64,000 bases of DNA from Mucilaginibacter saanensis. Its GTDB lineage: Bacteria; Bacteroidota; Bacteroidia; Sphingobacteriales; Sphingobacteriaceae. The stretch's first letter is position 1. The number at the start of each line of letters is the position of its first letter. The position numbers were made by a program, and so were the translations under genes. Positions 38,348 to 46,901 of this stretch are shown here, piece after piece. Location of the stretch: assembly GCF_014200575.1 (NCBI RefSeq), contig NZ_JACHBZ010000003.1, positions 124,001 through 188,000 on the forward strand. Reading direction: 5' to 3'. The notes under the pieces are model-generated. The model was not told where the DNA came from. It did not search any database and was given only the letters and a program-made list of their open reading frames with translations.

Positions 38348-41300
38348 TTAAAACCTGAAAGCTGTTGAAAAATAGGGGTACCATCCTTCTTCAGAGTGAC
38401 TGATCACTATTTTGATAACTGCAAGCTTGGCTGGTGCTACGTAAATACCTCCGCCCGTGCCGTTGTGCCATTTATCAGAGTGTTCGCCATTTTCCCATAC
38501 CCGGCCTACATCATAAAAGCCTAAGATACCTAATTGCCCCGGAACAATATAACTGGCAAAATCAGCCAATTTTATGCGTAGTTCAATGTTATTATATAAG
38601 CTGTACTGTCCGGCAAATCTATATAAACGATAGCCTAATAAATTATCCTGACCGCCTAAAAATAAAGATTGATAGAAAGCTGTTTTACCGACTGTAATAC
38701 CGCCACCTACTCTTTCGGCCAGTACTATGCTACTATTGTTAGTTAAGCTTTTATATAATGCTACCTCGGGTATTAGTTGCGTAAAGCTTGTTGAGTAGTT
38801 GTTTAAACCGGTGTAACCCTGTAATTTAATATTCACATAGCTTCCCCAGGCCGGAAATATCTTATTATTACGTTTGTCGCTGGTAAAATTAACCACAATA
38901 CCTGCAAATACTTTTCGTTTATCAAAGGTATAGCTATCATCAGCATTTGTAAGTAATGGATTTGTAATTAAACGCCCCTCATTATCCTTATCATCAAAAC
39001 TATAATACTGAAATGACGGCCCCAACGTTAACGTGGTTCCGCTCTTGTTTTTCCAGCTCAGAGCCGGGTCAAACTGAACAGTGTTGAACCGCGCCCGATA
39101 AAAAGTTTTATAATCGCCGGTTTTTTCAAAAACAGTTTCGTTACCCCTGCCAAAAAAGTTAAGCGTTCCCGGTGCATTTACCTGTAGTTGCATCAGCAAA
39201 TCTGCTTTATCAACAGCACGTATCCACTCTCCATCATATTTAAGCTTGAAAGCCTTTGTTGAAAACGAATGACTTAAAAACACCGTTTGCATATCATTAT
39301 ACGGCAGCGTACGGAAACCTTTCTGGTGAGTATATTTAAATCCAGCTCCCAATAAAACACCCTCATCCGGGTTAATCTCAAGGTTAGCCAGCGGCATTGT
39401 GGTGCTTAATAAATTAACTCGTGAGTATGATGTATTTGCACTATCTGCAGAAATGTGCTTGTGAACGCTTGATGTATCACCGGTAAGTGTAAGCTTTTTA
39501 CCACGGTCATATAACTGTACGGTATTTCTTGATTTAATAATGTTGTAATCCTTGTGTCCGGTGCTATCAATAAATCTCAGTTTAATAGGTGATGTAGCGT
39601 TGTCTAAAACAACCTTGTCATCCCCACCTGCAACATACAACCTAATTTCTTTAGTAACATCCGGACTATAATTGATGTTCATTATTTCGTCTTTAACATT
39701 ACCGCTTTTACTGATCTTGTTAATAGTAATATTAAGCCCTTTGCCCGGTATGTCCTTTATATTTACCAGTTCGTTCTTGTTGGTGGTATGTATATCAATT
39801 ATTTCATTTACAAACTTATAGTAGTATGACATGGCAGCCGGTATATTGGCCCTACGCTCTTTAAGCTGCTTTAGCAGGAGATCGTGCCTTAACTTATAGG
39901 ATGACGCAGGTAAACGTCTTAAACCTGCTTCCAAAACTTCGTCAGTTTCGGCGGCTACAAAATCGTTTACAATTTTCATCCATTCATCGTAGTTATATTG
40001 CATGGCCGGGAACCTGCCCATGAACATCGTTTTCCAGATAGAGTACCGTACATCATATATTTTACCATTAAAACCCTGTAAATTAGGTGCCAGCCACGGC
40101 TGGGCCGCAATAGTTGGAAATATACCCTGGTTAGTATAAACTACCTGATCGCGATCACGAGGTACGGCAGTATAAAAATCACCTTTGTCCGTTTCATCAT
40201 TTTTCCAACGCCATTGATCACTATGCCTGTCCCAATCGCCAATTAACAAGTCAAGCAAACGGGCGCGTAAAAACTCGTGACCATCAACGTTGTTATCATT
40301 GTCGCTTATCAAGTTCCTGATCATCTTTGTAGAGTTATCCGATTTTCCGGTTGGCTCCCTTTCCTCCAGCAGGCATACTTTGTTTTCAAATATCTTATTG
40401 TATTTTCCCAGACTTTCGTCTGCCGATACTACCCCTATTATAGGGTTGGCATGTGGCACACGAGCAGCATCAGCCAATGGCGGTACTATAAGAGCCGAAA
40501 ACGGATGTTGTGCACTCATGGCATCGTTCACCCAATCCTTGGCAAAGGTTTCCTGAAACTCCTCGGGTAGTATTTTCTCCGGGCTTTTTTCAACGCTGCG
40601 TAATACCCATTCTTTACCTGTTTTATCAACAAGCCGTAATGAATGTGTCTGAAAACCGCCACCAATCCTGACTGGTGTTAAACCTCCGTGAATCTCTGAT
40701 AATTTTATTACAGGCAGTTTGGTATCCGCAGCCCATTCTTTACGATAGTTTTCGCCGAACACCAGCCGGTGAAAGCCACTAACATCGTTGTACGATGGAT
40801 GAACCTTAACCACCAGGCTATCAGCAGTTATTGACTTATATGTCTTTGTAACTAAAGGTTGAACCGGTGTATAGGGCTGTGTAAAAGTAAACGCTTGTTT
40901 TACGCCCGTTTCACTATCAATATAATTAGTGAAGCGCATGCTGTTATCGCTTAGTATATCGGCAATTACGTAACCTTGTGTGGCGTCTGCAAACAGTGAA
41001 TTTTTACCTTTTATGGCATAAGTATGTTTGGCCCCTGCCCCACTTACCACCTGTATTTGTTTGTCTTTTATAAACTGTAAGCCATGCTCATGGCCAGCCA
41101 CATGAATCATATTAGGAAAGCCGTTAAACACCCCATCTATCCTTTTTATCATATCCTTATATAAAGGGTGGCCCAAATCTTCAGGATTGCTAAATGTTGA
41201 TCGCAAAAACGGATATAAAGAGCCTACTACCGGTAGTGGTACATACAAACTATTATTAATAGCGGTTAATGGAAAAAGATGGTCTTTAAGTGAAAAATAG

Positions 41301-41959
41301 CCTCCATGCGTACCATAACTTTGAAACGGATGGTGCGAAGCCAGCAAGATTACCTTATTTCGGTTCCTGTCCAGTATTTCCTGCATCTTATCAATTATAT
41401 CATCTTTGGTTTTACAATCGCACTCCACTCCCGGGTTGTTTTTATCATAAGGAAACAACCACCATTCGCTGTCAAAAGCAATAACCGTAAGATTATCAGT
41501 AAGGTTAATCTCTACCGGATCAGCGCAGCCATTTTCGGGCACCATTTTTAACAGGCTATCCTTCTGATCATTAAGATATTGCCATTGTTGTTTGATTTTT
41601 GCCAATCCCTTTGGCCCCATTTTATCCCAGTCATGATTACCGGGAATAAAGTAAACAGGAGCGCCATTAGCCCTCATAGGCTGATATTGTGACTGGAGTA
41701 TCTTTTTAGTTTTTTCCTCTTCAGGACTGCCGGGCAAACCCATACCTTGAGGGTATATATTGTCGCCAAGGTACATCACCGTAGTTTTGTTTTTGATAAT
41801 ACTGTTTGCTGCGTGCTTTAAAACAGCACTTTGTTGCATATCCATTTCGCCGGCATCACCAATTAATATCACACGGTAACGCACCGAATCAAGATTTTGG
41901 GCCTGTACAGCAAACCGGCCCAGCAGTAAAACAAACAACAGGGGTAATTTTTTAATCAT
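38348..41959 (-). CDS. metallophosphoesterase fused to a kinase-like domain and an outer-membrane barrel
   Basis: A 1203-residue protein. Signal peptide (VQAQN, ~residue 20). Calcineurin-like metallophosphoesterase at about 28-330: IGDAGE (33-38), YLGDNIYP (63-70), PGNHDW (106-111), SHHPF (208-212), GHEHG (289-293). Middle domain ~390-720: IGGGFQTHSLRL (432-443), WVLRSVEK (451-458), LIGDWDRHSDQWRW (572-585), VPRDRDQ (599-605). The C-terminal ~330 residues form a BamA/TamA-like barrel with LGGQDNLLGYRLYR and a terminal Phe. It probably dephosphorylates an envelope substrate at the outer membrane. Its ATG overlaps the end of the PAP2 gene by 8 bp. Confidence 0.87.
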   Translation of the reverse strand: MIKKLPLLFVLLLGRFAVQAQNLDSVRYRVILIGDAGEMDMQQSAVLKHAANSIIKNKTTVMYLGDNIYPQGMGLPGSPEEEKTKKILQSQYQPMRANGAPVYFIPGNHDWDKMGPKGLAKIKQQWQYLNDQKDSLLKMVPENGCADPVEINLTDNLTVIAFDSEWWLFPYDKNNPGVECDCKTKDDIIDKMQEILDRNRNKVILLASHHPFQSYGTHGGYFSLKDHLFPLTAINNSLYVPLPVVGSLYPFLRSTFSNPEDLGHPLYKDMIKRIDGVFNGFPNMIHVAGHEHGLQFIKDKQIQVVSGAGAKHTYAIKGKNSLFADATQGYVIADILSDNSMRFTNYIDSETGVKQAFTFTQPYTPVQPLVTKTYKSITADSLVVKVHPSYNDVSGFHRLVFGENYRKEWAADTKLPVIKLSEIHGGLTPVRIGGGFQTHSLRLVDKTGKEWVLRSVEKSPEKILPEEFQETFAKDWVNDAMSAQHPFSALIVPPLADAARVPHANPIIGVVSADESLGKYNKIFENKVCLLEEREPTGKSDNSTKMIRNLISDNDNNVDGHEFLRARLLDLLIGDWDRHSDQWRWKNDETDKGDFYTAVPRDRDQVVYTNQGIFPTIAAQPWLAPNLQGFNGKIYDVRYSIWKTMFMGRFPAMQYNYDEWMKIVNDFVAAETDEVLEAGLRRLPASSYKLRHDLLLKQLKERRANIPAAMSYYYKFVNEIIDIHTTNKNELVNIKDIPGKGLNITINKISKSGNVKDEIMNINYSPDVTKEIRLYVAGGDDKVVLDNATSPIKLRFIDSTGHKDYNIIKSRNTVQLYDRGKKLTLTGDTSSVHKHISADSANTSYSRVNLLSTTMPLANLEINPDEGVLLGAGFKYTHQKGFRTLPYNDMQTVFLSHSFSTKAFKLKYDGEWIRAVDKADLLMQLQVNAPGTLNFFGRGNETVFEKTGDYKTFYRARFNTVQFDPALSWKNKSGTTLTLGPSFQYYSFDDKDNEGRLITNPLLTNADDSYTFDKRKVFAGIVVNFTSDKRNNKIFPAWGSYVNIKLQGYTGLNNYSTSFTQLIPEVALYKSLTNNSSIVLAERVGGGITVGKTAFYQSLFLGGQDNLLGYRLYRFAGQYSLYNNIELRIKLADFASYIVPGQLGILGFYDVGRVWENGEHSDKWHNGTGGGIYVAPAKLAVIKIVISHSEEGWYPYFSTAFRF

Positions 41960-42578
41960 GACTTTGAGAGGTTAGGTAGTGTTTTTTAAATAGTTTTTGG
42001 TTAAACCAGTGCCCAACATAAGCGGTGCCTATCCCAACTGCTGCACCAGCCAGCACATCTGTTGGGTAGTGTTTCCCCAGGTACATCCTGGAGTAACCTA
42101 CAGACGCAGCCCATGCATAAGCAGGTACCGTAATATACCATTTATGATATTGCATAGACAGCGTTGTTGCAGTAGCGAATGCCAGACTCGTATGCCCGGA
42201 CGGAAACGACTGGTTATGCGTTGGCGAGTTAACAAATATTTCATCCGGATACCTATCAGCGGGGCGGGTTCTGTTAACGGTAATTTTGATAAGATTGGTA
42301 GCCAATACACTGACACCTAAATTAATAAAGGTTTCCACCGCATTACGCTTTGCTGTAGCATTGTTACTTGCAAAACCGTAAATTAAAGTACCAAATGATG
42401 CCGCGCCGGCTGCATAGTAAGCAGAGTTGCTGGTGTTACGCCAATAAAGCGAGGTTGGGTGCCGGGGGTTAATACCTTTTAAAATGTCGACATCAAGATT
42501 TTAGGCAAAGCAGTGCCGGCAACCAATAAAGGAAAAAATTAAAACAAGTAATAAAAGCAGCTTGGTACCTTTTACCAT
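41952..42578 (-). pseudogene. PAP2-family phosphatase with an in-frame stop in its signal peptide
   Basis: The C-terminal part has all three PAP2 motifs: KITVNRTRP, FPSGHTS and SRMYLGKHYPTD. Reading back from it in the same frame, the sequence continues upstream to ATG 42578 and encodes a signal peptide, MVKGTKLLLLLVLIFSF and on to HCFA, then TAA at 42503-42501, then NLDVDILKGIN. A CAA to TAA change would turn FAQ-N, a normal cleavage site in this lineage (the next gene has VQAQNLD), into a stop. Without readthrough only a cytoplasmic fragment from a GTG near 42338 could be made. The frame is otherwise intact. It sits in the operon, overlapping the next gene by 8 bp. Confidence 0.85.
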
Positions 42579-42581
42579 ATT

Positions 42582-43448
42582 TTAATATTTGGTGTAATTA
42601 AACTTCAATACATTACCTGCGCTAACCAGATCGCCTTCGTTAGATATATAAAGATTATGTTGATTATCAAAGGCTATACCTTCGGGTTGATTAAACAGGG
42701 TCGAATTTAACGGATATACGTTTTTAACGTTCCAGCCAGCATCTGTAACAACCAGCATTTTTTTAACCGACGAAACGATATACCATTCATTAGTGTTCTC
42801 GTTTTTAGCTAAAGCCGATGGCCTGAAAGCTCCTTTTTTATTACCGCTTAGCTGTTCTATAATTTTTACGTTTATGCTAAACCCTCCTGCCGGTTTAACG
42901 GACCCATCGGTTTGCAATTGAAAAATATAACCTGTAGTGATTTTATTTTTTTCGTCGCTACAATGTTTGCAGAGTATATAAAGCCGGTTTGTTTTTTCAT
43001 CTGCATACATACCTTCATATTCGCCAGCGGGCAAAACATCTTTGATCTTTTTTACACCATCAATTTGTTTGTTCCTTACCTGGTTAAAAGGAAAAGAGAA
43101 CAACGAGCCGTCGCTACGCAATATAATCACATAGTTATTGCAAATAGCGATGTCTTCATAATCACCTGATTTTGCAAACTTACTTTCGCTTATTTTTTTA
43201 TCGCCCAATTTGAAATAATATACTTTTCCGTTTTCATCTTCTTCAGCATATAAGGAGTCGCTTTTACCGTGTCGAAAAGCAATGCCCGATATTTCGGTCA
43301 GGTTGATATGCATGTTGTACTTAATGGGCTTACTAAGATCGTACCCTTTAGGATTAGTGCCAACTACAGATTTATTGGTGCAGGATATGCCTAAAAAGAT
43401 GCCTGCAAACACTAATAATACAATAATGAATGTAATCCCTTTACGCAT
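42582..43448 (-). CDS. SdiA-regulated-type beta-propeller lipoprotein
   Basis: A protein of about 288 residues (from MRKGITFI at 43448) with a lipobox (FLGISC, ~residue 23). It has the SdiA-regulated/YjiK motifs: LTEISGIAF, GDYEDIA, GEYEGMYAD, FRPSALA, EWYIVSS, FNQPEGIAFD. These form a beta-propeller-like surface protein of unknown activity; related propellers include 3-phytase-like folds. The longer start at 43475 (MTRFKIDKA) would overlap ppk1 by 14 bp; the shorter start gives a cleaner lipoprotein signal. It sits 3 bp before the PAP2 start codon. Confidence 0.85.
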   Translation of the reverse strand: MRKGITFIIVLLVFAGIFLGISCTNKSVVGTNPKGYDLSKPIKYNMHINLTEISGIAFRHGKSDSLYAEEDENGKVYYFKLGDKKISESKFAKSGDYEDIAICNNYVIILRSDGSLFSFPFNQVRNKQIDGVKKIKDVLPAGEYEGMYADEKTNRLYILCKHCSDEKNKITTGYIFQLQTDGSVKPAGGFSINVKIIEQLSGNKKGAFRPSALAKNENTNEWYIVSSVKKMLVVTDAGWNVKNVYPLNSTLFNQPEGIAFDNQHNLYISNEGDLVSAGNVLKFNYTKY

Positions 43449-43461
43449 AGCTTTATCAATT

Positions 43462-45507
43462 TTAAACCTTGTCATAAATCTTTTGCTGTAATAGCTGGTA
43501 AATTTCCCGCTGCGACTGTATTAACGGTTCGTGTTTATCAATTTCTATATTCTGTAGCTGTCCATTTAAGCTAACTGCCTGTATATTATCATTTAGTTGC
43601 AATTGAATAATTGCCATGATCTCTGCCTTGATATTTTGATCATAAACCGGGAAACAGACTTCAATTCGCCGGTAAATATTGCGGTTCATCCAATCGGCAG
43701 AGCCCAGGAAAATCTCGGGATCATTATTGTTATTAAAAATAAAGATCCTGCCGTGTTCCAGGTAACGGTCAACAATGCGACGAACGGTAATATTTTCGCT
43801 CATTCCTTTTACTCCGGGTATGATACAGCATATACTGCGCACAATAAGTAATATTTTTACCCCAGCCTGCGATGCCTCGTAAAGTTTGGATATGAGTATC
43901 CGTTCTTCCAGGTTATTTAGTTTTATGGTAATTGAGGCAGGCAAACCCTGTTTAACGTTTTCAATTTCGCGATCAATTAATGCAATAAAGCGTTGTTGTA
44001 AGTTAAATTGTGCAACCAGCAGATGTTTAAAATCAACCGGGTAACCAGCTGATGTTTTTGCCTTTTTTGCCAGAAAAATAAACAGCAGCTCCATTTCGCG
44101 CAGTAGCAAGGGGTTAGCTGTCATCAAAATATGATCTGTATAAAAGGCGGCCGTACTTTCATTGAAGTTACCTGTAGCCAACAATCCTGCATATTTTACC
44201 CTACCGTTCACCAGTCTTTTAACCAGTGCTACTTTGGCATGTACTTTTAGTGCCTTGTCGCTATAAATGATCTCTACTCCGGCAGCTTTCATTTTTTTTG
44301 CCCATTTGATATTGTTGGCCTCATCAAACCTGGCTTTAAGCTCCACCATTACCCTTACCTTTTTACCATTACAGGCCGCGCTGATCAACGCATTCACAAT
44401 ACGGGAATCGCTGGCTACACGGTAAAGTGTTACGGATATCTCCTGCACGTTTTCATCAATAGCAGCTTCATTAAAAAAGCGCAATATGCTATTGTATGAT
44501 TGATAAGGTGCATGAAAAATGCAATCACGTTTGTTAATATAATCAAATATCGAGCTCTCTTCAATTAGTGCAGCATTAATTGCTGGTTGCCATCTGCTAT
44601 ACCGGGCACCTGGTAAATTGACCGGTAGGCCCATCAGGTCCTTAAGATTATGGTACATACCGCCCTCAATGATGCTTGATCCTTGCAATCCCAGTTTTTC
44701 TGTAATAAAATGCAGGGTGCGTAAGGGAATATTGGGCTGATGTAAAAAACGGGTAGCCATACCCATATCCCGTTTTAAGAGCTGTTTTTCAATCTGTTCA
44801 GACAGATCGCCATGATATTCATCCTTTAAATCAAGTTCGGCGTCACGTGTTATTTTAAAACTATAACATCCGCTTACCTCTTCATTTTTAAATAGTTTAT
44901 GGAGATTGTGTCTGATGATATCATCCAAAAATATAATGTACTGTTGGCCATCAGTCGTAATACTATAAAACCGGGGCAATTGGTTTGAAGGGATATTGAG
45001 TAATACGGTTCTTTCTTTAGATTTCGTTAACCCGAGATTCACCAAAAAGTAGAGCCTGTTGTTTTCAGGGAAAAACTTTTTGCCGGTTTCAGACAGATCA
45101 ACAGGTTGTAAAAAAGCCATCACCTGGCTAAAAAAATAATCACTCACCTGATCCTGGATGGTTACAGGAAGCGGTTCATTGAACAACAGTTGAACTTTAC
45201 TCTCTTTCAATAATGGAATAAGCTGATCTGCAAATATTTTCCCAAACTTTTGCTGCTGACGTTCAATAATTGATTGAGCCTCTGCTAAAACATCTTCCTT
45301 ATCAGGTGTTGTATGTTTAGACAGTTTATGCAGAGCCAGTATCACGGGCATTCGTACCCGGTAAAATTCGTCAAGGTTGGATGAAAAGATAGACAGAAAA
45401 TTGACCCGTTCCATTACCGGCAGTTCTCCCTTTTCTGCCTCCATCAAAATACGCCCATTGAATAGCAGCCAGCTCAGATCCCGGTCAAAAAATGAATAAT
45501 TATGCAT
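43462..45507 (-). CDS. ppk1: polyphosphate kinase 1
   Basis: A 681-residue Ppk1, the usual length, with N, head and two phospholipase-D-like C domains. The autophosphorylated His lies in ALKVHAKVALV (equivalent to E. coli H435) and the second in RYLEHGRIFIF (equivalent to H592). YRVASDSRIVNALISAA and VMVELKARFDE are family motifs. It makes inorganic polyphosphate from ATP at the inner face of the membrane. The gene is part of a minus-strand operon, 31 bp after the HD-PycTM gene and 13 bp before the SdiA-regulated gene (by the chosen start). Confidence 0.96.
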   Translation of the reverse strand: MHNYSFFDRDLSWLLFNGRILMEAEKGELPVMERVNFLSIFSSNLDEFYRVRMPVILALHKLSKHTTPDKEDVLAEAQSIIERQQQKFGKIFADQLIPLLKESKVQLLFNEPLPVTIQDQVSDYFFSQVMAFLQPVDLSETGKKFFPENNRLYFLVNLGLTKSKERTVLLNIPSNQLPRFYSITTDGQQYIIFLDDIIRHNLHKLFKNEEVSGCYSFKITRDAELDLKDEYHGDLSEQIEKQLLKRDMGMATRFLHQPNIPLRTLHFITEKLGLQGSSIIEGGMYHNLKDLMGLPVNLPGARYSRWQPAINAALIEESSIFDYINKRDCIFHAPYQSYNSILRFFNEAAIDENVQEISVTLYRVASDSRIVNALISAACNGKKVRVMVELKARFDEANNIKWAKKMKAAGVEIIYSDKALKVHAKVALVKRLVNGRVKYAGLLATGNFNESTAAFYTDHILMTANPLLLREMELLFIFLAKKAKTSAGYPVDFKHLLVAQFNLQQRFIALIDREIENVKQGLPASITIKLNNLEERILISKLYEASQAGVKILLIVRSICCIIPGVKGMSENITVRRIVDRYLEHGRIFIFNNNNDPEIFLGSADWMNRNIYRRIEVCFPVYDQNIKAEIMAIIQLQLNDNIQAVSLNGQLQNIEIDKHEPLIQSQREIYQLLQQKIYDKV

Positions 45508-45538
45508 AATAACAGCAATTTTTAATTAACACTATTAT

Positions 45539-46768
45539 TTATACCAATGAGGAAATAGCATACGCCATAACTGAAACAATAAGCCCAAACATGAATATAT
45601 TGTAAGATGCCCTCAGTAATCTGTACTTTTTACCCAACACAACACCCTGAGAGTAATTATCACGAATAAGACTGCCATACAGAAAATCCTTATCGTCCAT
45701 CATTTTTACCATTCCCTCGCTGTAATCTTCAAATGACATTTTGTAAAAATTTCCAAAAAAAAGCAGGTTCACATTCTTCTTTTCAATGTCCTCATGTGAA
45801 AACAATCCGCTGGGTATTGACGGCCTGGTTGCCAGTATAGAAAATATCATGGTAAGCAAACTTACACTGAGTAACATGAACGTAGGTATCAGCAGATTTG
45901 AGTGTTCATCAAGCTTACGCAAAACCAAACTGATAATGGCCGATAGGATAATGGAGTTTACAGTAATCATGATATGGGCCTTATTATCCGCCATATTACT
46001 TAAGCGCTGATGATTGGATGAGCTAATCCGAAACATGGTTTCGATCCCCTTCTCGGGTTTTTCCTCCTTATGTTTTTTATCATGCTTATCGTGATCCTGA
46101 TGATCTGCTTTTACCACATCCCCGTCTATGGTACTTATCTCAACTACCTTGTCCTCTTCAGTTTTTTCATCCATCTCTGTTTGTTTATCTTTCAATTTTT
46201 CAAGATTTTTTGCTTTTTGATCATTTAACAGCAGGCGACAATAATCGGTAAAATAATGATGAGCCTGCAAGAACGCAATATTTTCTGTACGCCAGGCATC
46301 TTTACCAATTTCCTGATGCCTGCAGGCCTCCAGCTCTTTGCGCATCAGTTTGCTTTTATCCTTAAAATCATCCGTGCCTAAATGAAACAGATCAGCGTCG
46401 CATAAAATTTCCTCTAATAAATTTGAAGGCTTTTGAGGCATCCGCGTAGCCAAGATACAGGCAGTAATTTTATCAATTACAGGCGTTTCAACTTTATGCT
46501 GCTTTAATAAATGACTCGCTACATCTGCACCTTTGGTTTCATGGTCGCTTTTATCAGTAAAGTAGCCGGTATCATGAAACCAGGCAGCGGATATTACTAT
46601 AAAAAAATCTTCGTCGGATAATTGATAATGATTGGCTATTTGGGTAGCTGAAGCCACCACATCTTTGGTGTGCTTAAGATTATGATATATTAGTTCAGGA
46701 TCATGGTGTACATCAAAATATGATATTACATAATGCTTTACCTCTTCTAACAACTGTTGAAATTTCAT
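45539..46768 (-). CDS. HD-domain phosphohydrolase fused to a Pycsar-effector-like (PycTM) membrane domain
   Basis: A 409-residue protein. HD domain at ~1-180: His33 in HNLKHTKDVV, His65-Asp66 in AAWFHDTGYF and Asp at 124-126. A highly charged His/Asp/Lys linker lies at about 195-243. The C-terminal domain at ~245-409 has RLSNMADNKAHIMITVN followed by two hydrophobic pairs, the signature of DUF5706/PycTM, the membrane effector domain of Pycsar anti-phage systems. In Bacteroidota the HD-PycTM fusion is common outside defence. No PycC cyclase is adjacent. It is the first gene of the ppk1 operon, with a -7 box 26 bp upstream. Confidence 0.83.
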   Translation of the reverse strand: MKFQQLLEEVKHYVISYFDVHHDPELIYHNLKHTKDVVASATQIANHYQLSDEDFFIVISAAWFHDTGYFTDKSDHETKGADVASHLLKQHKVETPVIDKITACILATRMPQKPSNLLEEILCDADLFHLGTDDFKDKSKLMRKELEACRHQEIGKDAWRTENIAFLQAHHYFTDYCRLLLNDQKAKNLEKLKDKQTEMDEKTEEDKVVEISTIDGDVVKADHQDHDKHDKKHKEEKPEKGIETMFRISSSNHQRLSNMADNKAHIMITVNSIILSAIISLVLRKLDEHSNLLIPTFMLLSVSLLTMIFSILATRPSIPSGLFSHEDIEKKNVNLLFFGNFYKMSFEDYSEGMVKMMDDKDFLYGSLIRDNYSQGVVLGKKYRLLRASYNIFMFGLIVSVMAYAISSLV

Positions 46769-46793
46769 TATAGCTTTTTATGGTTAAATTACT

Positions 46794-46801
46794 CAAAATT
46801 A
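46794..46801 (-). promoter_or_regulatory. -7 box for the HD-PycTM/ppk1 operon
   Basis: On the minus strand TAATTTTG (46801 to 46794) fits the -7 consensus, 26 bp before the ATG. No clear -33 TTG is seen at 19-21 bp. It marks the likely start of the seven-gene operon. Confidence 0.4.
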
Positions 46802-46901
46802 TTTTAAAAAATTCTTAATTAAGGCAGGGTAGCAATTAAACCTTTAATTATCATCAGAAATATGACCGGTATATTGTTTAACTATAAATATATGTCGTTT
46901 T

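Noticed and set aside
45539..46768. Complete Pycsar anti-phage system
   Set aside because: Only the effector-like membrane domain is seen. No pyrimidine cyclase gene is adjacent, so a defence system is not claimed.
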